The translations under genes and the position numbers were made by a program. Of a stretch of DNA of 32,408 bases, positions 1-7,795 are shown piece after piece. The stretch covers positions 1 through 32,408 of the forward strand of contig NZ_LZGS01000012.1 of NCBI RefSeq assembly GCF_001690495.1. The letters are read 5' to 3'. Source of the stretch: Gilliamella sp. App4-10. GTDB taxonomy: Bacteria > Pseudomonadota > Gammaproteobacteria > Enterobacterales > Orbaceae. The stretch's first letter is position 1. The number at the start of each line of letters is the position of its first letter. The notes under the pieces were generated by a model. The model saw nothing but the letters and a program-made list of their open reading frames with translations. It did no database searches and had not been told where the DNA came from.

Positions 1-1
1 G

Positions 2-403
2 ACGGGTTTAGGGGGCGTTAGCCATAATCGCTATAGCTTAACTGTTGAGGGGCTGCGCTCGCCGATTTCGGTTTGGCATGTTGACGGTAATGAGTCGTTA
101 AACCAGCCTTGGCGTTATGTGATTACGTTTACCAGCTCTGACAAAGCGTTATCCATTGATTCAGTGCTTAATCAAAAAGCCACATTCTCTTTTAATCCTG
201 TTATCCATCAACCGTATCAAAGCGTAATGTCAACAATCTCATCATTAAGTGACTTACCGTCGGTGAATGATAAACGCACCTTGCATGGGGTGATTACTGA
301 GTTTAGTCAGTTATCGGTCAATAAAGAGGAAGCTCATTATCAGGTGGTATTATCTTCGTGTTTAGCACGGCTGGCTATTGGGCAACATAGTGCCATATTT
401 TAA
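2..403 (+). CDS. vgrG: VgrG N-terminal fragment (T6SS spike), 5' end outside window
   Basis: The reading frame is open from base 2 and starts Thr-Gly-Leu-Gly-Gly, then NRYSLTVEGLRSP, the usual opening of the gp27-like base of VgrG. It runs 133 residues to a TAA at 401-403. The next ORF, from 413, is in the same frame and continues the family sequence without a gap: RLAIGQHSAIF before the stop, QQSVVSVVEEVL after it. So this is the first piece of one vgrG gene split by a nonsense codon, not a separate gene. Only the first few codons seem to lie outside the window. VgrG trimers form the spike on the Hcp tube of the type VI secretion system. Alone, this piece lacks the OB-fold and needle and should not work as a spike. 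A GTG at 119 opens a shorter in-frame version, but the coding pattern clearly starts earlier. Confidence 0.85.
   Translation, partial: TGLGGVSHNRYSLTVEGLRSPISVWHVDGNESLNQPWRYVITFTSSDKALSIDSVLNQKATFSFNPVIHQPYQSVMSTISSLSDLPSVNDKRTLHGVITEFSQLSVNKEEAHYQVVLSSCLARLAIGQHSAIF
401..403 (+). other. In-frame TAA stop splitting vgrG
   Basis: The codon after Ile-Phe is TAA, followed by CAG CAA AGC GTG. Relatives normally have a polar residue, often Gln, in this RIFQNQSV-like segment, so a single C-to-T change (CAA to TAA) is the simplest origin. The frame is the same on both sides and nothing is missing, so this is a point nonsense mutation (or a base-call error), not a frameshift. Confidence 0.8.
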
Positions 404-412
404 CAGCAAAGC

Positions 413-2587
413 GTGGTGAGTGTAGTTGAAGAAGTGCTGCGCAGTCATGGTTTGACGGGCATTGATTACCGTCTAGAGTTAAAAGAGAGCTATCCTGAGC
501 GGGAGTTTATCACGCAGTGGCAAGAAAGTGACCTTGAATTTATTCAACGCTTATTGGCCGATGTGGGTATCTGGTTTCGCTTTGAAACCCACGCCGAGCG
601 CCACTGTGATGTAATGGTGTTAAGTGATTATGAGCAAGGCTATGCGCAGGTGGCTAATATTGACGATAAGCCCCCCAGTGGCATGGCAGATAGTGGCGTT
701 GAAAGTGTGTGGGATATCAGCCTGCATAGCGAAGTGGTGGTCTCCTCAGTCAAGGTACAAGACTATAACTACCGTGATGCCCTCGCCGATTTACAGGGGG
801 AAGTTAACACCCAACCCAAAGACCTGACCACCTATGGCTGCGACTACCGCTATGCCGAGCACTATCAAGGCTTAGATAGCAACGGACAGGAAAATCCACA
901 AACTCGTGGTGATGATAATCGTGATAACGGCAATAATTCTAATGAGAATAATACGCATGACGACAATCAGATTGAAAGCGGTCAGTGGTATGCGCGTATT
1001 CGCCATGAACAGGCGATTAGCCAAAAAATTATCCTCAAAGGCAAGAGTAACCGCTATCACCTTGCCCCCGGTCAATGGATTAATATCAACGGCAGTCCGC
1101 TAGCAGATATTAATGACGGTATCATTATTTTAAGTGTACAGGGGCAAGGTAATCGCACTGATGCCTATGAACTCACCTTTACCGCCATTCCTTATCACCC
1201 CTTAAAACCTTATCGCCCTGCGCCCATACGCTGGCCACAAGTCAGTGGTACGTTACCGGCAAGGGTCACCAGCCCCGACAATGACACCTATGGCTATATT
1301 GATACCCAAGGACGCTATCGAGTTAAATTTAATGTTGACCTGAAACAATGGAAAAGTGGCACCGAAAGCTTATGGGTACGCTTAGCCAAACCGTATGCGG
1401 GTAACACCTATGGCTTTCACTTCCCGTTAATTGATGGCACCGAAGTGGCCATTGCCTTTATGCAGGGTAATCCCGATAGGCCTTATATCGCCCATGCGAT
1501 GCATGACAGTGCTCACCCTGACCCTATCACCACCATTAACAAACACCGCAATGTGATTCGCACGCCGGCTAATAACAAACTGCGCATGGATGATAAACGC
1601 GGGCAAGAGCATATTAAACTGGCCACCGAATACGGCAAAACCCAACTTAATTTGGGGCATTTGGTCGATAATAAAAAACAACCCCGCGGTGAAGGCTTTG
1701 AGCTGCGCACCGACGAATGGGGGGCGATAAGAGCGGGAAAAGGGCTTTTTATTACCTCTGACGAACAATATAAAGCGCAAGATATTCAGCTAAATATGCA
1801 ACAAGCAAATGAGCAACTCAATAATGCTCTTAATTTGGTATCTGCGCTACAAGATGCGGCAAAACAAGCCGAGGCTGAGTTGGCTGATTTAGAAACACAA
1901 AAGAAATTATTAACTCAGTCTCTTGAAGAATTAAAAGCAGCTTCAATTCTACTTTCATCCCCTAAAGGTATTGCTCAAGTGACGCCAAAAAGCATTCAAC
2001 TTTCTTCCGGTGAAAATCTAATACTATCCAGTTATAAGCACACAGATATTAGCGTATTAAGGAAATTTATGGTAGCAGCTGGCGAGACCATTAGTTTATT
2101 TGCCCAAAAAATGGGAATTAAATTATTTGCATCCCATGGCAAAGTAGATATTCAAGCACAAAATGACGATATGTCATTAAGTGCACAAAAAGATATCTCA
2201 ATTGTTAGTCAACAAGGGCGAACTGTTATTTCAGCTAAACAAGAGCTCATTTTTACTTGCGCAGGTGCCTATATTCGACTTGCTGATGGGTCAGTCGAGA
2301 TTGGCGCGCCAGATAATATTATTAATAAATCAGCAACATGGCAAAAATTGGGTGCCGATAGTTTAAGTCAAATGATGAATAAACAAAAAAGTAGCCATTA
2401 TTCAATTCATTCGCAATTACGTTGGCAACATGATAATTCTGTTATAAAAAACCGAAAGGTAAGAATTATTCGAGCTGATAATAGTGAAATAGAAGCAGTA
2501 ACCGATGAAAATGGAATGCTACCTGCACAATACAGTCAATTTGTTGAGCCAATAACTATTGTGATTGAGCCAGAAACAAAAAATTAA
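413..2587 (+). CDS. vgrG: VgrG spike protein, main body with C-terminal cargo-binding extension
   Basis: This 724-residue ORF opens at a GTG just after the in-frame stop and holds most of VgrG. Residues 1 to about 275 finish the gp27-like base, with WQESDLEFIQRLLADVGIWF and SGQWYARIRHE. An Asn/Asp-rich insert lies at about 160-190. The gp5-like OB-fold starts near 284 (RVTSPDNDTYG) and includes the family sequence RPYIAHAMHDSAHPD. The DUF2345 needle region runs from about 395 to 640 and contains heptad-like helix at 458-510. The last 60 residues (about 662-724) are a small beta domain ending TDENGMLPAQY...ITIVIEP, like the transthyretin-like tails that bind Tle lipases in other VgrGs. No good Shine-Dalgarno precedes the GTG, so efficient restart is doubtful. 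Base composition falls sharply in GC after about 1750, at the start of the variable tail. VgrG identity is certain; whether a working protein is made is not. Confidence 0.93.
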   Translation: MVSVVEEVLRSHGLTGIDYRLELKESYPEREFITQWQESDLEFIQRLLADVGIWFRFETHAERHCDVMVLSDYEQGYAQVANIDDKPPSGMADSGVESVWDISLHSEVVVSSVKVQDYNYRDALADLQGEVNTQPKDLTTYGCDYRYAEHYQGLDSNGQENPQTRGDDNRDNGNNSNENNTHDDNQIESGQWYARIRHEQAISQKIILKGKSNRYHLAPGQWININGSPLADINDGIIILSVQGQGNRTDAYELTFTAIPYHPLKPYRPAPIRWPQVSGTLPARVTSPDNDTYGYIDTQGRYRVKFNVDLKQWKSGTESLWVRLAKPYAGNTYGFHFPLIDGTEVAIAFMQGNPDRPYIAHAMHDSAHPDPITTINKHRNVIRTPANNKLRMDDKRGQEHIKLATEYGKTQLNLGHLVDNKKQPRGEGFELRTDEWGAIRAGKGLFITSDEQYKAQDIQLNMQQANEQLNNALNLVSALQDAAKQAEAELADLETQKKLLTQSLEELKAASILLSSPKGIAQVTPKSIQLSSGENLILSSYKHTDISVLRKFMVAAGETISLFAQKMGIKLFASHGKVDIQAQNDDMSLSAQKDISIVSQQGRTVISAKQELIFTCAGAYIRLADGSVEIGAPDNIINKSATWQKLGADSLSQMMNKQKSSHYSIHSQLRWQHDNSVIKNRKVRIIRADNSEIEAVTDENGMLPAQYSQFVEPITIVIEPETKN

Positions 2588-2646
2588 ACATCGTATTACT
2601 AATTTAAATCATGATCACAAATATATAAATAGCAGGAAACATATTA

Positions 2647-3774
2647 ATGGGCTGGGAAACTTCTAAATTATTAAGCTATCAACCAATTAAAAAACCAAAT
2701 TATCTATTATGGGGGATGAGTTTATTATTTTTAATTTTAGCTGGTTTTATAATAACTGTTTTTACCTATGATGGCTCAGACTACCTTTTATTTTGGTTTC
2801 TGGCTATTGGTGTTCCGTTTTTTTTATGGATAATGATACTTGCATCTTGTTTATTAATTAACATTTCTGAGCATGCTTATAATGAAAGAATCACAGAACT
2901 AAATCAAGAATCAACCCTATTTTGGCAAAATTGGAGTAAGCAACAAATACCTATATTTGGGAGTTATCTGATCTGTGCAGAACAAAATGGCATAAAAGCT
3001 TTAACAGGTGATCTTGAACAAATTCCTCTTTATCCTGAAAAAGCAAGACCCCTATTTAATTTGACTGCCTCGACTAAACCCTATTGGTTTCTTGATGAAG
3101 TAATGCAAAACTTAGAACAACAATGCCCTAATTATCGTCACTATTTAACGCATATCTACATACCTAAAGCACTCATTGATGACGATGATCTGCTAGAAGC
3201 CATATTTCAACGTTGGGATTTATATCCCGAACCAGTAATGGATTATTCGGTATGGATGTCAATACTTTATGAAGAGCCAGATAATATAGAATTATCGCTA
3301 ATATTAGTATGCCAATATAGTGATAGAACCTACCATCATCACAGTAAATTTATCAGTGCTATGTTAATTGGTGCAGAATCATTAATGAATACTAAAAAGC
3401 TACAAGCAAAATCTTGGTTAGGTCGTTTGATGATCGCTCAGGACGATTTATCAGCTGATATCAATCAGTTTTTTACTTATACACAACTTTCTGCTCAAAA
3501 TGTTAAAGATGTTTGGATTTCTGGATTAGACCCAAAAAATCGCACTCAATTTAACATTGAAAGGCATAAATTAGATATTGGTGAAAATAAAGAAAATCTA
3601 ATTCATGATATAGATTTAACTTTTGCCAAACCCACAGAATTGACAAAGTATTTAGCGTTAACGATGGCAAGCGGTTGTGTTAGTGCTTCTTCTCAAGAGC
3701 AACTCGTTATTAGCCAATATGAAAATAAAGTCTATATACAGCTAATTACTTTTAAAAAATTGCTACAAGAATAG
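2647..3774 (+). CDS. Uncharacterised two-helix membrane protein in the T6SS lipase module
   Basis: This 375-residue protein starts at an ATG 9 nt after AGGA (2634-2637), 59 bp downstream of vgrG. Two hydrophobic helices (about 21-41 and 46-72) are followed by a soluble part of about 300 residues with no motif I recognise and no signal-peptide cleavage site. The soluble part is rich in aromatic and acidic residues (GSYLICAEQNG, KPYWFLDEVMQN, DDDDLLEAIFQRWDLYPEP). It lies between a VgrG with a cargo tail and a Tle-type lipase. In Pseudomonas aeruginosa, Tle3 and Tle4 modules encode a membrane-anchored DUF2875 protein (Tla3 for Tle3) that brings the lipase to VgrG. Position, size and anchor fit such an adaptor, but I cannot show DUF2875 homology by eye. 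It could instead be an extra immunity protein. Composition is as AT-rich as the rest of the cargo module. Confidence 0.8.
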   Translation: MGWETSKLLSYQPIKKPNYLLWGMSLLFLILAGFIITVFTYDGSDYLLFWFLAIGVPFFLWIMILASCLLINISEHAYNERITELNQESTLFWQNWSKQQIPIFGSYLICAEQNGIKALTGDLEQIPLYPEKARPLFNLTASTKPYWFLDEVMQNLEQQCPNYRHYLTHIYIPKALIDDDDLLEAIFQRWDLYPEPVMDYSVWMSILYEEPDNIELSLILVCQYSDRTYHHHSKFISAMLIGAESLMNTKKLQAKSWLGRLMIAQDDLSADINQFFTYTQLSAQNVKDVWISGLDPKNRTQFNIERHKLDIGENKENLIHDIDLTFAKPTELTKYLALTMASGCVSASSQEQLVISQYENKVYIQLITFKKLLQE

Positions 3775-3791
3775 AATAGGTAGAAAACAAC

Positions 3792-5543
3792 ATGACTAAC
3801 AATAATCAGCAAGCCACGTATTTATATAATACCGTTCCAACATCAGAAAATACCATACAAGGTTTATATCTTGAAAAAGAACGACTTATTGTACCGATTA
3901 TCTTTATTCCTGGTGTGATGGGCAGTAATTTAAAAGAAAAAACAGATAAAAAGAAAGTAAAATCGATAGAGACTAATAACTCTAAACCGGTTTGGCGTTT
4001 AGATGATGAAACATCGGTTATTGGCTGGTCATTACCGTATTATGGTGATGCTAAAGCACGAAAATTAGAACTTGATCCTGAAAAAACAGAAGTTGATGAT
4101 CGTGGCACTGTGGTTGATGCGGCAGCCGAAGAGGTCGCTCGAATTAAAAATGAATATAATTTAAAGATACAATTATTAGGTAATGATAAAAGTCAACGGA
4201 ATGAAAAGCGTCGCCTTAACCGAGAACAAAAAAAAAAAATCCAAAAAGCAATAAATAGTAACCTTGAAAACAGACTTTTTGGTTCGCGACAAGCACGAGG
4301 TTGGGGGACAGTAGGTTATATTAGTTATGGTGAATTTTTAGAATTATTACAAAAAATCTTATTTGAACCAAATGGTCACTTATCAACTATTTTAAATGAT
4401 TTAACAAAACCGCCTTCATTTTCATTAGATGAGGGTTCAAAATCGTCACTAGAGTTAGATGAAAAGCAAATTCAACATTGCGAAAAATTTTATTTTCCCA
4501 TACATGCAATGGGGTATAACTGGTTACAATCTAATGAAGATAGCGCTATGGCGTTAAAAAAACTTGTTGAAGTGACCTTACCCAAATACTATAAAAAGCG
4601 TGGAAAAACCTGTGATAAAGTGATTTTGGTCACTCACTCTATGGGGGGATTAGTTGCCCGTTATTATACTGAAGCATTAAATGGTCGGAACAAAGTCTAC
4701 GGAGTAATCAATGGTGTACAGCCAGCTACGGGCGCCGTTGCTGCCTACACACGAATGAAGCGGGGCACAGAAGTTAATGGAGATAATAGCATAAGTAATT
4801 TGATAACGGTCAATGTTTTAGGCAAGGATGCCGCAGAAATGACCGCAGTTTGTGCACAAGCGCCAGGACCACTCCAGTTATTACCCTCGCCAGAATATGG
4901 TATGGGTTGGCTCACGATCACAGATCCTAACGGTAAACCAGAATCCTATCCTAAAACTGATCCTTATGCAGAAATCTATTTAGCCAAAGATAAATGGTGG
5001 TGCGTCTGTGAGCCCCATTTGATTAATCCATTTAATACTGACCATAATTCGCAACAAATGCAAAAGGATTGGAAAAGCTATAAGAATATTATAAATAGAA
5101 AGGTAAATCCGTTTAATTCAGCTATTGCCAACAAATATCATCCTAACACTTATGCTTTTTTTGGCCTTGAAAAGGATGCTAATAATATTAAAACAGAGTC
5201 GTTGACTTATCAAATCGCCCACTGGCAAGGTTCTGTGATGGTAAGCAAAAAAAAGGCGTCAGCCAACCATATTGGTGATAAAAATCGGCTTAATTTAAAA
5301 GAGTTAGTGGAAATAAGAACCCTCCAAAATGGAGATATAAATGAAAAATACACGCTATTACCCGCAGATGGTAATGGTGATGGCACCGTATCGCAGCGAT
5401 CTGGCGAAATATCAATTGATTATTTAAAAGCACGAATGCGTTTACCGGTTGGCCATGAACCCGCTTATAAAAGTGAAATCAGTCAAGAGTTCACCCTTCG
5501 AGCCATTGTTGACATTATGTATAAGGTAAAAATAAATGATTAA
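3792..5543 (+). CDS. Tle-type (probably Tle4) T6SS phospholipase effector, alpha/beta hydrolase
   Basis: This 583-residue alpha/beta hydrolase starts 17 bp after the putative adaptor. The N-terminal strand IVPIIFIPGVMGSNL (about 34-48) matches PGAP1/LCAT-like and Tle lipases. The nucleophile elbow is VTHSMGGLVARYY with Ser283; the usual first Gly of GxSxG is Thr, as is common in this branch. Likely partners are Asp530 (or Asp526) in ADGNGDGTV and His555 in PVGHEP. RGWGTVGYISYGEFL (about 170-184) is a further family-like segment. There is no signal peptide, as expected for VgrG-carried cargo acting on a neighbour's membrane phospholipids. The Tli4-type immunity genes directly downstream argue for Tle4; Tle3 remains possible. 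A run of 12 A at 4228-4239 inside the gene could make it prone to slippage. Confidence 0.88.
   Translation: MTNNNQQATYLYNTVPTSENTIQGLYLEKERLIVPIIFIPGVMGSNLKEKTDKKKVKSIETNNSKPVWRLDDETSVIGWSLPYYGDAKARKLELDPEKTEVDDRGTVVDAAAEEVARIKNEYNLKIQLLGNDKSQRNEKRRLNREQKKKIQKAINSNLENRLFGSRQARGWGTVGYISYGEFLELLQKILFEPNGHLSTILNDLTKPPSFSLDEGSKSSLELDEKQIQHCEKFYFPIHAMGYNWLQSNEDSAMALKKLVEVTLPKYYKKRGKTCDKVILVTHSMGGLVARYYTEALNGRNKVYGVINGVQPATGAVAAYTRMKRGTEVNGDNSISNLITVNVLGKDAAEMTAVCAQAPGPLQLLPSPEYGMGWLTITDPNGKPESYPKTDPYAEIYLAKDKWWCVCEPHLINPFNTDHNSQQMQKDWKSYKNIINRKVNPFNSAIANKYHPNTYAFFGLEKDANNIKTESLTYQIAHWQGSVMVSKKKASANHIGDKNRLNLKELVEIRTLQNGDINEKYTLLPADGNGDGTVSQRSGEISIDYLKARMRLPVGHEPAYKSEISQEFTLRAIVDIMYKVKIND
4228..4239 (+). 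repeat. 12-A homopolymer inside the lipase gene
   Basis: Twelve consecutive A bases encode Lys-Lys-Lys after CAA and before ATC (codons 146-149). The tract lies in a basic linker (NREQKKKIQKA) well before the catalytic Ser283, so gain or loss of one A would remove the whole catalytic domain. Confidence 0.95.
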
Positions 5544-6678
5544 TTTAACTAAATTTTATAAATATTATTTCGGTTTTATTGCAGGTCTATTCGCGCTAAC
5601 CGTATTAACCAGTTGTCAGATATTTCATAAGGACATTCGTATGACTAAATTATCACCAACACAACAGCAACAAGTAAATGAGTTATTAAAAAAGAGCGCA
5701 ACACGCTGTATTGGCACCTATTTAATCGACTTACCCATTGAATTTAAAGTCAATGAAGAGGGATATTTTGATTATCAAAGTAATTCTATTATAACCATTG
5801 CCACAAATCAACAATACTTACCCCCTTTTAAACAGATGATAGCTCGGCGTGAGCAAGAGTTGCGAAATACTAAACCGGTTGATCCTCTTGATGGCAATTA
5901 TCTAAAACACGTGTATCTAGTGCACACCAATAACCCCGATAAAATGCAAGGCATTATTTTTGAACGTATGGAAAGTATTGGTACACCTGACGTAGCCAGA
6001 ATATTGGAAGGATATCGCTGGCAGGATGAAGTCACCTTAAAAATTGTAATAAAAGCAGACGATGGGTCTGGCGAAAAATATGCCAAAGCTAGGCAAATTG
6101 ATCCTGAATCCTATGGTAATAACGTGCCACAAAAATTAGCTGAGTTACATAAACTGTTTGACCGGATTAAGCCACGCGATGATTTAACTATCCCAACAAC
6201 ACCTGGGTTTTGTTTTTTGCACGGTTTTATGCAAGGAGAAGATCGTGAATGGAAAGATATGGGGTTTATCTATTTGCATAATACAATCAATAATTTTTAT
6301 TTTAGTATCGATTATAACGATTTTAAAGAAGGTGATGCATTACTTGATAAGCCAGAAGGTTATGTTACGCAAGGCCGAGGACATACTATCTATAAAGGGA
6401 CGCGTAAGAGTAATGGGTTACTGCTAGAAGACTGGATAGCAAAAGGGCAATTTCTCCTTAATGAAGAAGGCTTCTATTCCGATGATTGGGGATATGTATT
6501 TTCGCTGGGGATTCATATGACCGACCCAACCTATAAAACACCACAATTACGTTTAGAAATGTACTACAAAATCCCAGATGATGAAACACAAGCATATAGT
6601 GAAAAGCAACTTATGGTCATTTGGCGAGAAATCACTAATAGCATTAGAATAAGGGAAAGCTCTTTTGAAAATGAATAA
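5536..6678 (+). CDS. Tli4-family T6SS immunity lipoprotein, copy 1
   Basis: This 380-residue protein starts inside the end of the lipase gene (8-nt overlap, ATGATTAA) with AAGGT 8 nt upstream. Residues 1-27 are a lipoprotein signal with lipobox Leu-Thr-Ser-Cys27; Gln at +2 favours the outer membrane. The mature part has the Tli4 hallmark TRCIGTYLIDLP (about 56-67) followed by FKVNEEGYFDYQ. The middle carries ILEGYRWQDEVTLKI, and the second half TTPGFCFLHGFMQGEDREWKDMG. In P. aeruginosa, Tli4 sits in the periplasm and blocks Tle4, protecting a cell from its kin. The overlap couples its translation to the toxin, which fits an immunity role. The second copy follows directly and is almost identical over long stretches. 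Confidence 0.88.
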   Translation: MINLTKFYKYYFGFIAGLFALTVLTSCQIFHKDIRMTKLSPTQQQQVNELLKKSATRCIGTYLIDLPIEFKVNEEGYFDYQSNSIITIATNQQYLPPFKQMIARREQELRNTKPVDPLDGNYLKHVYLVHTNNPDKMQGIIFERMESIGTPDVARILEGYRWQDEVTLKIVIKADDGSGEKYAKARQIDPESYGNNVPQKLAELHKLFDRIKPRDDLTIPTTPGFCFLHGFMQGEDREWKDMGFIYLHNTINNFYFSIDYNDFKEGDALLDKPEGYVTQGRGHTIYKGTRKSNGLLLEDWIAKGQFLLNEEGFYSDDWGYVFSLGIHMTDPTYKTPQLRLEMYYKIPDDETQAYSEKQLMVIWREITNSIRIRESSFENE

Positions 6679-7795
6679 ATATTACTGTGGTTTTATTGTT
6701 GGTTTGTTGGTGCTGATCGTTTTAATCTGTTATCAGATCTTTAACCAAGATATTCGTATGATTAAATTATCATCAACACAACAGCAACAAGTAAATAAGT
6801 TATTAGAAAAGAGAGCAACACGCTGTATTGGCACCTATTTAATTGATTTGCCTGCTGAATTTAAAGTCAATGAAGAGGGATATTTTGATTACCAACGTAA
6901 TTATGTTATAACCATTGCCACTAAGCAACAATACTTACCCCCTTTTAAACAGATGATAGCTCGGCGTGAGCAAGAGTTGAAAAATACTAAACCAGTTGAT
7001 CCAAGGGATGGTGATTATTTAAAGGCCATTTATTCCGTAGATACAAATGACCCAGAAAAGATGCAAGGCATTGTTTTTGAACGTATGGAAAGTATTGGTA
7101 CTGCTGATATTCTTAGAGTGTTAGAAGGTTATCGCTGGCAAGATGAAGTAACGTTAAAGATCGAAATGAAAGCACAAAATGGCTTAGGCGAACAATATAC
7201 TAAAGATAGGCAAATTGATCCTGAATCCTATGGTAATAACGTGCCCCAAAAATTAACAGAGATGTATAAACTGTTTGACCGGATTAAGCTGCGCGATGAT
7301 TTAACTATCCCAACAACACCTGGGTTTTGTTTTTTGCACGGTTTTATGCAAGGAGAAGATCGTGAATGGAAAGATATGGGGTTTATCTATTTGCATAATA
7401 CAATCGATAATTTTTATTTTAGTATCGATTATAATGATTTTAAAGAAGGTTATGCATTACTTGATAAGCCAGAAGGTTATGTTACGCAAGGCCGAGGACA
7501 TACTATCTATAAAGGGACGCGTAAGAGTAATGGGTTACTGCTAGAAGAATGGATAGCAAAAGGTCAGTTTTTTCTTGATAAAAAAGGTTTCTATTCCGAT
7601 GATTGGGGATATGTATTTTCGCTGGGGATTCATATGACCGACCCAACCTATAAAACACCACAATTACGTTTAGAAATGTACTACAAACCTCCTTTAGATC
7701 CTAGACAGGCGTATAGCAAAGATCAACTAATGGTGTTTTGGCAAGAAATCACTAATAGCATTAGAATAAGGGAAAGCTCTTTTGAAAATGAATAA
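6671..7795 (+). CDS. Tli4-family T6SS immunity protein, copy 2
   Basis: This is a tandem paralogue of copy 1 (374 residues from the ATG at 6671; a TTG at 6665 is in frame but less likely). It overlaps copy 1 by 8 nt (ATGAATAA). The same blocks recur in order: TRCIGTYLIDLP, VLEGYRWQDEVTLKI, TTPGFCFLHGFMQGEDREWK and the closing ITNSIRIRESSFENE. The main difference is at the N terminus. The hydrophobic stretch GFIVGLLVLIVLIC keeps a Cys at 20 but has Ile at -1, which signal peptidase II does not normally accept, so this copy may be an uncleaved inner-membrane-anchored periplasmic protein. Near-identical and diverged blocks alternate along the pair, suggesting duplication followed by patchy divergence or gene conversion. 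It may cover a different lipase variant or another compartment. Confidence 0.86.
   Translation: MNKYYCGFIVGLLVLIVLICYQIFNQDIRMIKLSSTQQQQVNKLLEKRATRCIGTYLIDLPAEFKVNEEGYFDYQRNYVITIATKQQYLPPFKQMIARREQELKNTKPVDPRDGDYLKAIYSVDTNDPEKMQGIVFERMESIGTADILRVLEGYRWQDEVTLKIEMKAQNGLGEQYTKDRQIDPESYGNNVPQKLTEMYKLFDRIKLRDDLTIPTTPGFCFLHGFMQGEDREWKDMGFIYLHNTIDNFYFSIDYNDFKEGYALLDKPEGYVTQGRGHTIYKGTRKSNGLLLEEWIAKGQFFLDKKGFYSDDWGYVFSLGIHMTDPTYKTPQLRLEMYYKPPLDPRQAYSKDQLMVFWQEITNSIRIRESSFENE

Noticed and set aside
401-412. Programmed readthrough signal at the VgrG stop
   Set aside because: The context TAA CAG CAA does not match a readthrough motif I know, and TAA is the least leaky stop. A point mutation or base-call error is simpler.
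1786-1945. Coiled-coil-like stretch in VgrG as an unusual insertion
   Set aside because: A Gln/Leu/Ala-rich helix at this place is common in DUF2345-type VgrG proteins, so it is not special.
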